Positions 1 through 10,230 of a stretch of DNA of 42,030 nucleotides are shown here, piece by piece; positions within the stretch are counted from its first letter, which is position 1; the number at the start of each line of letters is the position of its first letter. The notes under the pieces were generated by a model. That model saw nothing but the letters and a program-made list of their open reading frames with translations, was not told the DNA's origin and did no database searches. Source of the stretch: Bryobacterales bacterium (GTDB lineage Bacteria > Acidobacteriota > Terriglobia > Bryobacterales > Bryobacteraceae); NCBI GenBank assembly GCA_947467395.1, contig CANIIC010000015.1, positions 1 to 42,030 of the forward strand, given 5' to 3'. The position numbers were made by a program, and so were the translations under genes.

Positions 1-544
1 CCGCACGATTCAACCGTTCCAAGGAGCGTGCCACAGACTGCGCTACGGCTCCCAAGGACATGCCCAGCACCTCCGTGATGTCGCGATAGCGCAGGCCTTC
101 GGCTCGCAGATACAAGCAGCGGCGGTCCTGCTCCGGCAGAGCTCGAACCACCGCGAGTAATCGCTCCCGCCGTTGCCGGCTGGCGGCCAGTTGCTCGGGG
201 TCCAGAGTAGGGTCGACGTGAACCGCTGGCTCCACCTGCTCCACGGGGGCCTTGCGATTCGCCAAGCAGCGCTTCAGACCCAGATTGTGCGCCACCCGGA
301 AAATCCAAGCCGGTAGATTCGTGCGGGGCTTGCCCTCGCGTAGATGCAAGAACAGCGCCAAAAACACTTCCTGCACGATCTCTTCTCCATCCTGCGACGC
401 CAAGCCGAAGGACCCTAAGTAGCGCAGCAAGGGAGCCCGGAGGTCGTCAAACATCTGGGTGACCTCGATCTCGAGTGAAGTCGGTCCCTCCTGACGACCG
501 GTTGCCGCCAGTGGAAGTGCCGAATCTGCCTGATCCAGGTTCAT
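1..544 (-). CDS. ECF-type RNA polymerase sigma factor, 3' end cut by window edge
   Basis: Reading the minus strand from 544 gives an open frame of 181 codons that runs off the left edge, so the last residues are missing. Region 2 is visible (EEIVQEVFLALFLHLREG, then LPAWIFRVAHN), followed by a short linker and region 4 with its helix-turn-helix (LPEQDRRCLYLRAEGLRYRD, then GMSLGAVAQSVARSLERL). These sigma factors direct RNA polymerase to a small regulon. The start is uncertain: ATG at 544 is the longest form, and an internal ATG at 454 lies just before the conserved FDDLRAPLLRYLG segment. Neither has a strong Shine-Dalgarno sequence. It is divergent from the TonB receptor, a common partner of ECF factors, but no FecR-like anti-sigma gene is visible here; one could lie beyond the edge. 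Confidence 0.85.
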   Translation of the reverse strand, partial: MNLDQADSALPLAATGRQEGPTSLEIEVTQMFDDLRAPLLRYLGSFGLASQDGEEIVQEVFLALFLHLREGKPRTNLPAWIFRVAHNLGLKRCLANRKAPVEQVEPAVHVDPTLDPEQLAASRQRRERLLAVVRALPEQDRRCLYLRAEGLRYRDITEVLGMSLGAVAQSVARSLERLNRA

Positions 545-575
545 GCCGCTACAAGAGAATCCGCGCAGGGGAGGT

Positions 576-600
576 TTTGTTCACGAAAAGTGTGAACAAA
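576..600. promoter_or_regulatory. perfect inverted repeat between sigma factor and TonB receptor genes; candidate operator
   Basis: Two perfect 9-bp arms, TTTGTTCAC (576-584) and GTGAACAAA (592-600), are separated by 7 bases. The dyad lies in the short divergent intergenic region, 31 bases before the receptor start. A TAGAAT hexamer at 612-617 could be the receptor's -10 box, which would put the dyad over the -35 zone and suit a repressor. The symmetry is seen directly; its role as an operator and the identity of the binding protein are inference. Confidence 0.5.
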
Positions 601-631
601 CTACTCGCCCTTAGAATAGTTCAAACAGAAT

Positions 632-3349
632 ATGTCTCGCTTGCTCGTAGTGTGCCTCTTGTTTGCCGCCTCCGTATGGGCTCAGTCCGGCCAGATCAAT
701 CTGGAAGTGAAGGATGCCACGGGCGCCACCGCTGCGGCCACAGGGACGCTGGCTCGGTTGTCGGTGGGTGTGGTCCAGAGCTTTGAGACGGATGCTCAAG
801 GGCGCTACACGTTCAACGGACTGGCTTTGGGCCGGTACCGGCTGGAAGTGGTTGCACAGGGATTCTCGAAGCAGGCCGTGCTGGTCGACGTGGATGCGGA
901 TACGCCCGTCAATCTGCCCATCACGCTGGAAGTTGGTTCTGAAGCTACGCGCGTCGACGTGATCTCTGCCGCTCCTCTGCCTGGCGTGGAGCTTCTGTTG
1001 AGCCAGATCGCCGCTCCGGTCCAGACGGTGACGCAGGAAGATCTGCAGCGCACGAATTCGATCAGTATTTCTGACGTCCTGAATCAACGCCTGAACAGCG
1101 TGTTCCTGAATGAAGTCAATGGCAACCCCTTTCAGCCCGACGTGAACTATCGCGGCTTTACGGCAAGCCCGCTGCTAGGTACACCGCAAGGGCTCTCCAT
1201 CTACATGGACGGCGTGCGCATGAACCAGCCCTTCGGCGACGTGGTCAGCTGGGATCTATTGCCGCGTGTGGCGATTTCGGAGACCGCGCTGGTCCCCGGT
1301 TCCGATCCTCTGTTTGGCCTCAACACGCTGGGCGGCGCGATTTCGATTCGCACCAAAGACGGCTACACGAATCCGGGCACGTCGCTCCAGATCGGCGGAG
1401 GCCAGTACGGCCGGAGGACCGCCGATCTGGAGCATGGTGGCTCGCGCGGGCATTGGAACTATTACGGTGCCACCAGCCTCTTCTTTGAAGACGGATGGCG
1501 GCAGTCTTCGCCTTCGAATGTGCGCCAGTTCATGGGCAAGCTCGGCTGGCAAGGCGCGAAGACGATGTTGGGCGTCAGTGCCATTTACGCCAACAACCAG
1601 TTGAACGGCAGCGGGTTTCAGGAGCAGCGCTTCCTGGCTCGCGACTACACCAGCCTCTACACCAAACCCGACGTGTTCGGGAACCGCTCGCCGTTCCTGA
1701 ACTTCACCGGTCGCCACTCCTTCAATGATCAGTGGACCTTCTTCGGCAACGCCTACTATCGCTACATCAGCACCAGTAGCTTCAACGCGGATATCAACGA
1801 GGCCTCGCTGGACCAGTCCGTCTATCAGCCGAGTGCCGCTGATCGTAGTGCGTTGGCTGCGGCTGGATACTCAGGGTTCCCCGTGAGTGGCGCGACGGCC
1901 GCGAATACGCCGTTCCCCTTCTGGCGCTGCATCGCGCAGGGGCTGCAGGGGGATGAACCTGGCGAAAAATGCAACGGTCTTTTGAATCGCGGCCGCAGCA
2001 AGCAGCACAATGCCGGATTCTCGGGCCAGGTATCCCGCGTAAGTTCGTCAGGCGAAAATCGCAATCAGTTCACGGCGGGTGCTGCGTGGGACCGCAGCGG
2101 CGTGCACTTTGATTCGCTCACTCAGCTTGGCTACCTGAATCCCGATCGCAGCGTGACGCCCATCGCGGCGTTTGCCGACGGAGTTTCCGGCGGTGTTGTC
2201 GACGGAGAGCCGTTTGATACACGGGTCAATCTCAACGGCACCATTCGCACTGGGAGCCTGTACGCGACGGACACACTTTCCCTCGGGCGAGCTTGGAATA
2301 TCACGGTTTCCGGTCGATTCAATCGGACGACGATCGACAATCGTGACCAGCTCCGCCCGCAGGCGGGTCCCGGATCTCTTACCGGCGAGCATGCCTTCAG
2401 CCGATTCAATCCGGCCGTGGGCGTCACCTACAACCCGACCACGTTGTTGAATCTCTATGGCCGCTACAGCGAAGCGAACCGGGCCCCCACATCCATCGAA
2501 CTGGGTTGCGCGGATCCCGATGTGCCGTGCAAGTTGCCGAATTCGATGGCGGGTGATCCGCCGCTGAAGCAGGTCATCTCCCGGACGGTGGAGGCCGGGT
2601 ACCGCGGTGAAGTAGAGGGGCGCGCGAAGTGGAGCATCGGCTGGTTCCGCGCCGAAAACCGGAACGATATCATGTTTGTTTCGTCGCCCCAGACCGGCTT
2701 CGGCTACTTCAAGAACTTTGGCCAGACGCGCCGTCAGGGCCTGGAACTCGATCTGGATACCGACATCAAACGGGTCAACCTGGGCGTCAATTACACGTTC
2801 CTGGACGCCACATATCAGAGCGTCGAGGACGTGAATGGCTCAGCCAACAGCACCAACGTGGCTGCGCTCGCGGGCAGTAAGGGCGTCGAATCGTACATCG
2901 TGGTGAATCCCGGCGCGCGCATTCCGCTTGCCCCGCGTCACATGGGCAAGGCATTCGCTGACCTGAAGATCACCAGGAAGTTCAACGCGACCCTCACGAT
3001 GATGACGTTCTCCAGTTCCTACGCTCGCGGCAATGAGAACAACCTGCACAAGGCCGACGGGAACATCTATCTGGGTCCCGGGAAATCGCCCGGCTACGCG
3101 GTGTTCAATCTCGGCGGGCGTTACCAGCTGCATAAGCGTCTGCAACTCTTCGGACAGTTGAACAACGTCTTCGATCGGCGCTATTACACGGCCGCGCAAT
3201 TGGGCCCCACTGGCTTTAACGATCAGGGTAATTTCGTGGCCCGTGCCCTGCCGGCGAACGCCGATGGAAGCTTCCCTGTTCGTCAGGCAACGTTCTACGC
3301 GCCCGGCGCGCCGCGTATCGCATGGGGCGGGGTGCGGATTCAGTTCTGA
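632..3349 (+). CDS. TonB-dependent receptor with N-terminal carboxypeptidase-like regulatory domain
   Basis: This is a 905-residue outer-membrane receptor. A signal peptide ([18 protein letters not shown]) is followed by a carboxypeptidase-like beta-sandwich at about residues 20-100 ([23 protein letters not shown]). The plug domain is at about 120-240, with [22 protein letters not shown] and a segment ending [10 protein letters not shown]. The remainder is a beta-barrel ending in RIQF with a terminal aromatic residue, as expected for an outer-membrane protein. Such receptors import siderophores, vitamins or glycans using energy from TonB-ExbBD, but the sequence does not show the substrate. 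The first domain is typical of SusC-like and acidobacterial receptors. The start is the first ATG after the dyad and has no clear ribosome binding site. It may be controlled by the divergent sigma factor. Confidence 0.9.
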   Translation: MSRLLVVCLLFAASVWAQSGQINLEVKDATGATAAATGTLARLSVGVVQSFETDAQGRYTFNGLALGRYRLEVVAQGFSKQAVLVDVDADTPVNLPITLEVGSEATRVDVISAAPLPGVELLLSQIAAPVQTVTQEDLQRTNSISISDVLNQRLNSVFLNEVNGNPFQPDVNYRGFTASPLLGTPQGLSIYMDGVRMNQPFGDVVSWDLLPRVAISETALVPGSDPLFGLNTLGGAISIRTKDGYTNPGTSLQIGGGQYGRRTADLEHGGSRGHWNYYGATSLFFEDGWRQSSPSNVRQFMGKLGWQGAKTMLGVSAIYANNQLNGSGFQEQRFLARDYTSLYTKPDVFGNRSPFLNFTGRHSFNDQWTFFGNAYYRYISTSSFNADINEASLDQSVYQPSAADRSALAAAGYSGFPVSGATAANTPFPFWRCIAQGLQGDEPGEKCNGLLNRGRSKQHNAGFSGQVSRVSSSGENRNQFTAGAAWDRSGVHFDSLTQLGYLNPDRSVTPIAAFADGVSGGVVDGEPFDTRVNLNGTIRTGSLYATDTLSLGRAWNITVSGRFNRTTIDNRDQLRPQAGPGSLTGEHAFSRFNPAVGVTYNPTTLLNLYGRYSEANRAPTSIELGCADPDVPCKLPNSMAGDPPLKQVISRTVEAGYRGEVEGRAKWSIGWFRAENRNDIMFVSSPQTGFGYFKNFGQTRRQGLELDLDTDIKRVNLGVNYTFLDATYQSVEDVNGSANSTNVAALAGSKGVESYIVVNPGARIPLAPRHMGKAFADLKITRKFNATLTMMTFSSSYARGNENNLHKADGNIYLGPGKSPGYAVFNLGGRYQLHKRLQLFGQLNNVFDRRYYTAAQLGPTGFNDQGNFVARALPANADGSFPVRQATFYAPGAPRIAWGGVRIQF

Positions 3350-3427
3350 GTATGGGACAATAGGGGTTACCCCCGAGTCGAGCGCACGGCCCAGTTGTGC
3401 GCAGCGGAAACTGGAGGCAACACCCAC

Positions 3428-4558
3428 TTGAAGCCAGCAGTCCTCGCCCTGGAAGACGGAACAGTCTTCGAGGGTAGTAGTTTTGGTGCGCCCGTAGAAA
3501 GAACCGGTGAAGTTGTTTTCAATACTTCCCTCACCGGATACCAGGAAATTTTCACAGACCCCTCCTATTCCGGTCAGATTGTCGTCCTGACCAACCCCCA
3601 GATTGGCAATTACGGTGCGTCGAAACTCGATAACGAGTCCGTCAAGCCGTTCATCGAAGGTTTGGTGGTTCGCGAGTTCTCGCCGCTCTCCAGTAACTGG
3701 CGAGCGGATGAGACTGCCGACCAGTTCCTCGCCCGCCAAGGGGTGCCCATCATTTCGGGCATCGATACCCGAGCCCTGGTGCTGCACCTGCGCTCGCGCG
3801 GCGTCATGAGGGGCGTGCTCTCCACGCTCTCCACGGACAAGGCTGCCCTCGTCGAAAAGGCGAAAAACGCTCCTTCGATGGCCGGTCTGGACCTGGCGAC
3901 AGGCGTTTCAACCAAAGATCGCTACGCATGGACTGAACCGATCGTCGGTTGTTCGCCGTCCGAAGATTTCGGTGCGCCCCGCGAACAGAAGTTCCACGTC
4001 GTTGCCTACGATTTCGGCATCAAGCGCAATATTCTCCGTCGCTTGGCCCACACCGGCTGCCGCATGACCGTCGTGCCCGCGGGAACCTCCGCCGCCGACG
4101 TGCTTTCGCTGAAGCCGGATGGGGTGTTCCTCTCGAATGGCCCCGGCGATCCGGAGCCGCTACTCGCTGGTCCGGCCAAGGAAGTGCAGAAGATCATCGG
4201 CAAGGTGCCGATGTTCGGCATCTGCCTCGGCCATCAGGTGCTCGGCCTGGCACTGGGAGCCAAGACCTTCAAACTGAAGTTCGGCCATCGCGGGGGTAAT
4301 CACCCGGTGCTGAACAAGCTGACGGGGAAAGTGGAAATTACCGCCCAGAACCACGGCTTCTGTGTCGACCCGGACTCGCTCAACGCCAACGACCTCGAAG
4401 TTACGCACATCAACTTGAACGATCAAACGCTCGAAGGCTTCCGCCACAAGAAGTACCCGCTGTTCTGCGTGCAGTATCACCCGGAAGCGGCCCCTGGCCC
4501 GCACGATTCGGTGTACCTGTTCGACGACTTCATCAAGCTCATGGAGGAGTCCAAGTAA
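3428..4558 (+). CDS. carA: carbamoyl-phosphate synthase small (glutaminase) subunit
   Basis: CarA hydrolyses glutamine and channels ammonia to CarB, feeding pyrimidine and arginine synthesis in the cytoplasm. The start is TTG at 3428, chosen because GGAGG at 3413-3417 precedes it by ten bases and the protein then begins KPAVLALEDGTVFEG, as CarA proteins do; an upstream TTG at 3395 would add 11 unconserved residues. The 376-residue protein has the CarA N-terminal domain (about 1-150) and a class I glutamine amidotransferase domain with Cys266 in GICLGH and His351 and Glu353 in QYHPEA, close to the E. coli positions. Its stop codon directly abuts the carB start, so the two are translated as a unit. 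Confidence 0.96.
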   Translation: MKPAVLALEDGTVFEGSSFGAPVERTGEVVFNTSLTGYQEIFTDPSYSGQIVVLTNPQIGNYGASKLDNESVKPFIEGLVVREFSPLSSNWRADETADQFLARQGVPIISGIDTRALVLHLRSRGVMRGVLSTLSTDKAALVEKAKNAPSMAGLDLATGVSTKDRYAWTEPIVGCSPSEDFGAPREQKFHVVAYDFGIKRNILRRLAHTGCRMTVVPAGTSAADVLSLKPDGVFLSNGPGDPEPLLAGPAKEVQKIIGKVPMFGICLGHQVLGLALGAKTFKLKFGHRGGNHPVLNKLTGKVEITAQNHGFCVDPDSLNANDLEVTHINLNDQTLEGFRHKKYPLFCVQYHPEAAPGPHDSVYLFDDFIKLMEESK

Positions 4559-7500
4559 ATGCCGCGCCGCAACGACATCAAGAAGATCATGATCGTCGGC
4601 TCCGGCCCGATCATCATCGGCCAAGCCTGCGAATTCGACTACTCCGGCGCGCAAGCCTGTAAAGCGCTCCGCAGTGACGGCTACGAAGTCATCCTGCTCA
4701 ACTCCAATCCCGCGACGATCATGACCGATCCGAACCTCGCGGATAAGACTTACGTTGAGCCCCTTAGTGTTGAATACGCCGAAGAGATCATCCGTAAGGA
4801 ACGTCCCGACGCGCTGCTGTCCACCGTCGGCGGCCAGACCGGACTGAATCTGTCCGTCGCACTGGCCGAAGCTGGTGTGCTCGACAAGTACGGCGTGGAG
4901 CTGATCGGCGCGAAGCTGCCGGCGATCAAGAAGGCGGAAGATCGCCTTTTGTTCAAAGATGCGATGAAGAAGATCGGCCTCGATCTGCCGGAATCGCAGT
5001 TGATCAACTGGGACGGCCAGACGCGCGAGAACAAGCAGGCGGCGCTGGATAGCGCCCTTGAATTCGCCGAAAAACATAGCTACCCCACCATCGTCCGCGC
5101 CAGCTTTACGCTCGGTGGCACCGGCGGTGGCATCGCCTACAACCCGGAACAGCTGGTCGAAATTGTCGACAAAGGCCTTGAACTCTCTCCGGTCCACGAA
5201 GTCCTGATCGAAGAAAGCGTGCTCGGTTGGAAAGAGTATGAGATGGAAGTCATGCGGGATCTTGCAGACAACTGCATCATCATCTGCTCCATCGAAAACT
5301 TCGATCCCATGGGCGTGCACACCGGCGACAGCATCACTGTTGCTCCGGCGCAAACTCTGACCGATCGCGAATACCAGATGATGCGCGACGCCTCGCTCGC
5401 CTGCTTGCGCGAGATCGGCGTCGATACCGGCGGCTCCAACGTCCAGTTCGCCATCGACCCGAAGACCGGGCGCATGATCATCATCGAAATGAACCCGCGC
5501 GTGTCGCGCAGTTCCGCGCTCGCGTCGAAGGCCACCGGTTTCCCCATCGCGAAAATCGCCGCGAAGCTGGCCGTCGGCTACCGTCTCGACGAAATCCGGA
5601 ACGACATCACGCTCAAGACGCCCGCTTGCTTCGAGCCGACCATCGACTACGTGGTCTGCAAGATTCCGCGTTGGCAGTTTGAGAAATTCCCTGGCGCCGA
5701 ACCCGTGCTCGGCACGCAGATGAAGAGCGTCGGCGAAGTCATGTCCATCGGCCGCACCTTTAAGCAGGCCCTGGGCAAGGCGATTCGCAGCCTTGAAACC
5801 GGCAAGTCCGATGCCTCGGTTATCTTCAATGATGAATTGATCAAGCCGCGCCTCATCACGCCGAATCCCGAACGCCTTGGTTACATTCGCTACGCCTTCG
5901 AACGCGGCTTTACCGAAGAGCAGGTCCAGCAGTACACGAATATTGATCCTTGGTTCCTGCGTCAGGTCAAGGAAATGGTGGACGAAGAAAAGGCACTGGC
6001 CGAAAAATCTCTTGTTTCCACCACCAGAGAAGAGTTCCTCTCGGCCAAGCGTAACGGCATGTCCGATTCGAAGCTGGCTCGCGGATGGAACGTAAACCAG
6101 CTCGATGTGCGCGCCCGCCGCAAGGAACTGGGCGTCAAGGCTGTCTACAATCGCGTCGACACGTGCGCGGCGGAGTTCGAAAGCTTCACGCCGTACATGT
6201 ACTCCAGCTACGAAGGCAACTGCGAAGCTGCGCCTAGTGACCGTAAGAAGGTCATGATTCTCGGCAGCGGCCCCAATCGTATCGGGCAGGGCATTGAGTT
6301 CGACTACTGCTGCTGCCACGCCTCCTTCGCACTGCAGGGATTCGGTGTCGAGTCGATCATGGTCAACTGCAACCCGGAAACCGTGTCGACCGACTATGAC
6401 ACCAGTGACCGGCTGTACTTTGAACCGCTGACGCTAGAAGAAGTTCTCAACATCTACGACACCGAAAAACCGGATGGCGTGATCGTGCAGTTCGGCGGCC
6501 AAACCCCGCTGACGCTCGCGATTCCGCTGAAGAACGCCGGCGTGCCGATCATCGGTACGGATCCGCTGAACATCGACCTTGCGGAAGATCGCAAGCAGTT
6601 CGGCCGCTTGCTCGATGAATTGAAGATCCCGTCACCCGCCAACGGCTCGGCGACCACCGTCGAAGGCGCTTGCGAAATCGCACGTTCCATCGGTTTTCCG
6701 GTGCTGGTACGCCCCAGTTACGTACTGGGGGGCCGCGCCATGGCGATCGTGTATGACGAAGATAGCGTCCGCCGCTACATGCACGAAGCAGTGACCTTCT
6801 CGCAGGAACGTCCGGTCCTGATCGACCGCTTCCTGGAAGATGCCACCGAAGTGGACGTGGATGCCTTGGCCGATGTAGACGGAAACGTCCTCATCGCCGG
6901 CATCATGGAACACATCGAAGAAGCCGGCATTCACTCCGGCGACTCCAGCTGTGTTCTCCCTGCGAACACGCTCTCGCAAGCCACGCTTGACACGATCAAG
7001 AAATACACGGAGATGCTCGCGCGTGCGCTGAAGGTCATCGGTCTGATGAACATTCAGTACGCGGTTAAGGACGAAAAAGTCTACGTCATCGAAGTAAACC
7101 CGCGCGCCTCGCGCACGGTGCCCTATGTCAGCAAGGCGACAGGTGTGCCGCTGCCCAAGATCGCCGTGGGTTTAATGCTCGGCAAGAAGATCTCCGATTT
7201 TACGGACGCTAAGGGTGTCCTTCCGGTGCCGCAATACTTCGTGAAATCACCGGTATTCCCGTTTAACAAGTTCCCCGGTGTCGATCCGGCCTTGGGCCCG
7301 GAAATGCGCTCGACGGGCGAAGTGATGGGCGTCGGCGAGAACTTCGGCGAAGCCTTCGCCAAGGCTCAACTCAGCGCTGGAACGCCTCTGCCCGACAAGG
7401 GCATGGTGTTCTTCACGGTCGACGATCGCGATAAGCCGCAAGCTGCTGTACTCGCGAAACGCCTCCACGAACTCGGCTTTGAAATCTCGGCCACGCGTGG

Positions 7501-7816
7501 CACTGCCAACGTGATCCGAGCCGCCGGAACTCCGGTCAAAACCGTGTTCAAGGTGAACGAAGGCCGCCCCAACGCCGTCGATCTGCTGAAGGCGCGCAGC
7601 ATCAGCCTCGTCATCTACACCGGTACCACCGGAGCCGCAGCGTTCGGCGACGAAAAAGAGATTCGCCGCAACGCGCTTACGTACCGCGTGCCCTGCATCA
7701 CCACCATGAACGGAGCTCGCGCCGCCGTCGAAGCCATCGCTTCCCGCCGTCGCGATCCGGTGCGTGTCTGGAGCCTGCAGGAAATCCACGCCGACAAGGC
7801 GACCGCGACCAGCTAG
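4559..7816 (+). CDS. carB: carbamoyl-phosphate synthase large subunit
   Basis: CarB makes carbamoyl phosphate from bicarbonate, ATP and the ammonia delivered by CarA. The 1085-residue length is close to the usual 1070-1080. Two homologous ATP-grasp halves are visible: the first begins [22 protein letters not shown] and carries [22 protein letters not shown], and the second begins [19 protein letters not shown] near residue 560 and carries [20 protein letters not shown]. The C-terminal 140 residues form the methylglyoxal-synthase-like allosteric domain. The ATG follows the carA TAA with no gap, and GGAGGAG inside the end of carA serves as its ribosome binding site. The stop overlaps the convergent methyltransferase stop in a shared CTAG. 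Confidence 0.97.
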   Translation: MPRRNDIKKIMIVGSGPIIIGQACEFDYSGAQACKALRSDGYEVILLNSNPATIMTDPNLADKTYVEPLSVEYAEEIIRKERPDALLSTVGGQTGLNLSVALAEAGVLDKYGVELIGAKLPAIKKAEDRLLFKDAMKKIGLDLPESQLINWDGQTRENKQAALDSALEFAEKHSYPTIVRASFTLGGTGGGIAYNPEQLVEIVDKGLELSPVHEVLIEESVLGWKEYEMEVMRDLADNCIIICSIENFDPMGVHTGDSITVAPAQTLTDREYQMMRDASLACLREIGVDTGGSNVQFAIDPKTGRMIIIEMNPRVSRSSALASKATGFPIAKIAAKLAVGYRLDEIRNDITLKTPACFEPTIDYVVCKIPRWQFEKFPGAEPVLGTQMKSVGEVMSIGRTFKQALGKAIRSLETGKSDASVIFNDELIKPRLITPNPERLGYIRYAFERGFTEEQVQQYTNIDPWFLRQVKEMVDEEKALAEKSLVSTTREEFLSAKRNGMSDSKLARGWNVNQLDVRARRKELGVKAVYNRVDTCAAEFESFTPYMYSSYEGNCEAAPSDRKKVMILGSGPNRIGQGIEFDYCCCHASFALQGFGVESIMVNCNPETVSTDYDTSDRLYFEPLTLEEVLNIYDTEKPDGVIVQFGGQTPLTLAIPLKNAGVPIIGTDPLNIDLAEDRKQFGRLLDELKIPSPANGSATTVEGACEIARSIGFPVLVRPSYVLGGRAMAIVYDEDSVRRYMHEAVTFSQERPVLIDRFLEDATEVDVDALADVDGNVLIAGIMEHIEEAGIHSGDSSCVLPANTLSQATLDTIKKYTEMLARALKVIGLMNIQYAVKDEKVYVIEVNPRASRTVPYVSKATGVPLPKIAVGLMLGKKISDFTDAKGVLPVPQYFVKSPVFPFNKFPGVDPALGPEMRSTGEVMGVGENFGEAFAKAQLSAGTPLPDKGMVFFTVDDRDKPQAAVLAKRLHELGFEISATRGTANVIRAAGTPVKTVFKVNEGRPNAVDLLKARSISLVIYTGTTGAAAFGDEKEIRRNALTYRVPCITTMNGARAAVEAIASRRRDPVRVWSLQEIHADKATATS

Positions 7817-9207
7817 GCCTGCGGCACCAGTCGAATCATCGCCAGCATCACACTCAGCGTGCGAGGATCACTCGGCACCGACCAAGTCGGTGTCGCGTGA
7901 ATCTCCACGCTGTATTCGTCTGCATCCGGCAAATCCGCTTCCAGTACGAACATCCCTGTGCGATCGATCTGGAACGTCTTGAGCGATGCTCCATTGACGA
8001 CGATCCGAATCTCGCCCGGAACACTCTGCTGATGCGCATGCCCGCGAATCCGCAGCCGCTGCGGCCCGGCTTTGATGCGTGTCAGCCGCGCATCCGCTCG
8101 TGCCCCGATCCAGCGATACATGTTTCCATGCACGCCTTCCAGCTTGTTCCACTCGCCCAGGAGTCGCTCTTCGTGACCCGGTAAAGAGAAGTCGATGATG
8201 TCGGCGCGTTCCCCCGGATACAGCTCGGCACGATCGGCGGAAGGCAGCAGGTTGTAGACTTCCTCTTCATTCATTGCCGCGTACGCGCATCCCGAACACT
8301 GCAACGTATCGCCATCCAGGCGCATGGACGCGTGACAGTCCGGACATCGCAGGAACTGCTCGAAGTGCTCCATCGATCGCGACGCAGGAGCCGTGCCCGC
8401 TTTCTTCAATGTGCCCGCGAGCGTTCCGCCCAGCCACCGAGCTGCGCGCCAATTCGACAACGCCGCGCGCTTGACGATCCGCTCGCCCCAGCCCCGCTCT
8501 GGAACAAAGGCGTCATATTCCTGAGCGACGAAATACTTCTTGGCCAGCGCGTCCCATTCCGCCAATCCCATCGAGTGATTCTGCCGGATGCCGAAGCTCT
8601 CTTCCTGATGAGCACCAATCACGTCGCGCACCAGGTAGCCAAGAAGCCCCCAATCGAACAGCTTCCGCTCCCACGGCTTCATCGTGTCATAGTACGGGCA
8701 GCGATACAGCCGCAGCGACAACTTCCGCAGTAGCGGTTCTTCCGCGAACAAGAACACCCCGCCCGGCTGCAACACCCGATGGACTTCTTTGAATGCCGCT
8801 TCGATGTCCATGAACTGGCTCAGCGTCTGAAACGTACACACGAAGCGCAGCGACTCATCGGCGAACGGCAAGTTTACGGCATCCCCCGCGAGCCGCACAG
8901 GAGCCTTCGACAACCGCCATGCCTCCATCAAATGCCTGCCATGGCGCAACGAATCGGCCGAGATGTCTAGCGCGAAGCCGTCTGCTCCAAACTCATTCGC
9001 CAACATGTACGACGTATGCCCGGCATTCGCGCCGATCTCCAGAAACGGAGTCATGCCGCCAATGAACTGCGCATGCTTGCGAATTACGGTGCCGCGGCGA
9101 GTGTTCTCCTCCGCGTAGATGCGCAAATTCGTCTCGGGCTCGCCGAGCGACGCGAAGTTATGAAACTCCACCTGCGCGCGTTTGACGGAAAAGGGCTGGG
9201 CTTCCAT
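7813..9207 (-). CDS. class I SAM-dependent methyltransferase with zinc ribbon and C-terminal beta domain
   Basis: This 464-residue protein appears to have three parts. Residues 1-270 form a class I methyltransferase with motif [12 protein letters not shown] (55-65), an acidic motif II (FALDIS, 78-83), [13 protein letters not shown] (108-120) and VLQPGG (145-150). Residues 285-320 hold a Trm112/zinc-ribbon-like Cys4 site: C288, C291, C304 and C307. The last 80 residues are strand-rich ([10 protein letters not shown], then [13 protein letters not shown]), resembling beta-sandwich tails of cell-surface glycan enzymes. The substrate is not apparent; methylation of a lipid, a quinone-like small molecule or an envelope sugar are all possible. 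It shares its stop with convergent carB and has no operon partner. The domain calls rest on visible motifs; the order methyltransferase, ribbon, beta-sandwich is unusual. Confidence 0.85.
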   Translation of the reverse strand: MEAQPFSVKRAQVEFHNFASLGEPETNLRIYAEENTRRGTVIRKHAQFIGGMTPFLEIGANAGHTSYMLANEFGADGFALDISADSLRHGRHLMEAWRLSKAPVRLAGDAVNLPFADESLRFVCTFQTLSQFMDIEAAFKEVHRVLQPGGVFLFAEEPLLRKLSLRLYRCPYYDTMKPWERKLFDWGLLGYLVRDVIGAHQEESFGIRQNHSMGLAEWDALAKKYFVAQEYDAFVPERGWGERIVKRAALSNWRAARWLGGTLAGTLKKAGTAPASRSMEHFEQFLRCPDCHASMRLDGDTLQCSGCAYAAMNEEEVYNLLPSADRAELYPGERADIIDFSLPGHEERLLGEWNKLEGVHGNMYRWIGARADARLTRIKAGPQRLRIRGHAHQQSVPGEIRIVVNGASLKTFQIDRTGMFVLEADLPDADEYSVEIHATPTWSVPSDPRTLSVMLAMIRLVPQA

Positions 9208-9263
9208 GAATGAAGAAAGAGAGGGCTAAGTTCGATTGTAAGCGACCTACAGCATCCCCACCC

Positions 9264-9292
9264 TTGACAGCCTCCACTTTCAGGCGCATGAT
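9264..9292 (+). promoter_or_regulatory. sigma-70-type promoter for the CBS-domain gene
   Basis: A perfect -35 TTGACA at 9264-9269 is followed after 17 bases by CATGAT at 9287-9292, which matches four of six -10 positions. It is 24 bases before the ATG at 9316, leaving room for the ribosome binding site AGAAGGGGG. It would drive the CBS gene and the coupled gene behind it. Confidence 0.55.
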
Positions 9293-9315
9293 TCATCCCA
9301 GCAGAAGGGGGATTT

Positions 9316-9801
9316 ATGACGACAGTCGAAGCAATCCTGACCGAAGCCGTGATCGATATCGATCAACCGGTGCGCGCCGCGCTCCTTGAAAAGGAAGCCA
9401 CGGTCCACACCATCGCACCGGACCAGAGCGTCCACAGTGCCATCACCCGCATGTCCGAAGCTGGCATCGGCTGCCTGATCGTGGTGGATCAGCATCAGAA
9501 GCTCGCGGGCATCATCTCGGAGCGCGACTACTGCCGCAAGGTGATTCTCATGGGACGTAATTCCCACGGAACTCGCGTGCGTGACATCATGACCACCTCC
9601 GTGATCACCATTGGTCCTCACGCCAGCCTGCGCGATGCCATGGAACTGATGACGGAGCAGCGCGTCCGCCACATGCCGGTGATCGAGGATGGCGCGCTCG
9701 TCGGAGTCCTGTCCATCGGCGACGTCGTGAAACGCGTTCTCGGTGAACAACGCGACACCATCCGCAGCCTGCGCGACCGACTCGCAGGGCATGCTGCGTA
9801 A
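9316..9801 (+). CDS. CBS-domain pair protein
   Basis: This 161-residue cytoplasmic protein consists almost entirely of two CBS motifs. The first, about residues 27-80, contains SVHSAITRMSEAGIGCLIVV and AGIISERDYCRKV; the second, about 92-148, contains VRDIMTTSVITIGPHASLRD, HMPVIEDGALVGVLSIGDVV. CBS pairs bind adenine nucleotides or SAM and act as energy or ligand sensors. Stand-alone forms like this are common, and their targets usually cannot be read from sequence. An A/G-rich ribosome binding site ends just before the ATG and a good promoter lies upstream. The stop TAA overlaps the next start by one base, indicating translational coupling with the small secreted protein that follows. Confidence 0.9.
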   Translation: MTTVEAILTEAVIDIDQPVRAALLEKEATVHTIAPDQSVHSAITRMSEAGIGCLIVVDQHQKLAGIISERDYCRKVILMGRNSHGTRVRDIMTTSVITIGPHASLRDAMELMTEQRVRHMPVIEDGALVGVLSIGDVVKRVLGEQRDTIRSLRDRLAGHAA

Positions 9802-10214
9802 TGCGACTTATCCTGCTGATCTGCTTCAGTCTGACCGCAATGGCCGATGATTGGTCCGCCATCATCCGGAGGATACCGATCGCTACGGTAATCGAGGTGC
9901 GTATGTTGACTGGTCCGGAGCAACTGGCCGAGGTTGTGTCTGTTGGTAAGGCCGACATCGTATTAAGGATCAAGGCCGTATCCGCCACATACGCCCGGAA
10001 GGAGATCAAGCGCATCCGAATTGACACCCGACCGACTCGTGGACGCAACACGGCTGTCGGAGCAGCAATCGGTATCACAATTGGGGCGCTCCTTGGCACC
10101 AAGGCTGGGGAGGGTGGACCCCAATACCTGGGTCTAGCAGGGGGCCTGATTGGGACGGCGATCGGATCAATTCTCCCGACGGGTGGGTGGAAGACCGTCT
10201 ACACCGCGCCCTGA
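9801..10214 (+). CDS. small secreted or membrane protein with glycine-rich hydrophobic segment, function unknown
   Basis: This 137-residue protein starts with a short signal peptide (MRLILLICFSLTAMA). About 60 residues of alternating hydrophobic and polar sequence follow, of the form ...LAEVVSVGKADIVLRIKAV...ARKEIKRIRI, reminiscent of small beta-barrel SH3/Sm-like folds. Next comes a Gly-rich, glycine-zipper-like hydrophobic stretch (VGAAIGITIGALLGTKAGEG, later LGLAGGLIGTAIGSI). Proteins of this layout are frequent in Acidobacteria and have no established role. It overlaps the CBS gene by one base (TAATG), so the two are co-translated, but no functional link is obvious. Confidence 0.75.
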   Translation: MRLILLICFSLTAMADDWSAIIRRIPIATVIEVRMLTGPEQLAEVVSVGKADIVLRIKAVSATYARKEIKRIRIDTRPTRGRNTAVGAAIGITIGALLGTKAGEGGPQYLGLAGGLIGTAIGSILPTGGWKTVYTAP

Positions 10215-10216
10215 CC

Positions 10217-10230
10217 GTAGGAGCGCCTAC
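10217..10230. other. small hairpin at convergent gene end
   Basis: GTAGG (10217-10221) and CCTAC (10226-10230) form a perfect 5-bp stem with a 4-base loop in the 12-base gap between two convergent genes. It covers the stop codon of the HAD gene (10227-10229). There is no U tract. A stem this short could be chance. Confidence 0.3.

Noticed and set aside
4160-6319. 719-codon open frame on the minus strand opposite carAB
   Set aside because: It lies wholly antisense to strongly conserved carA/carB and its translation (low-complexity, Asp/His/Val-rich) shows no domain; GC-rich codon structure explains the long shadow frame.
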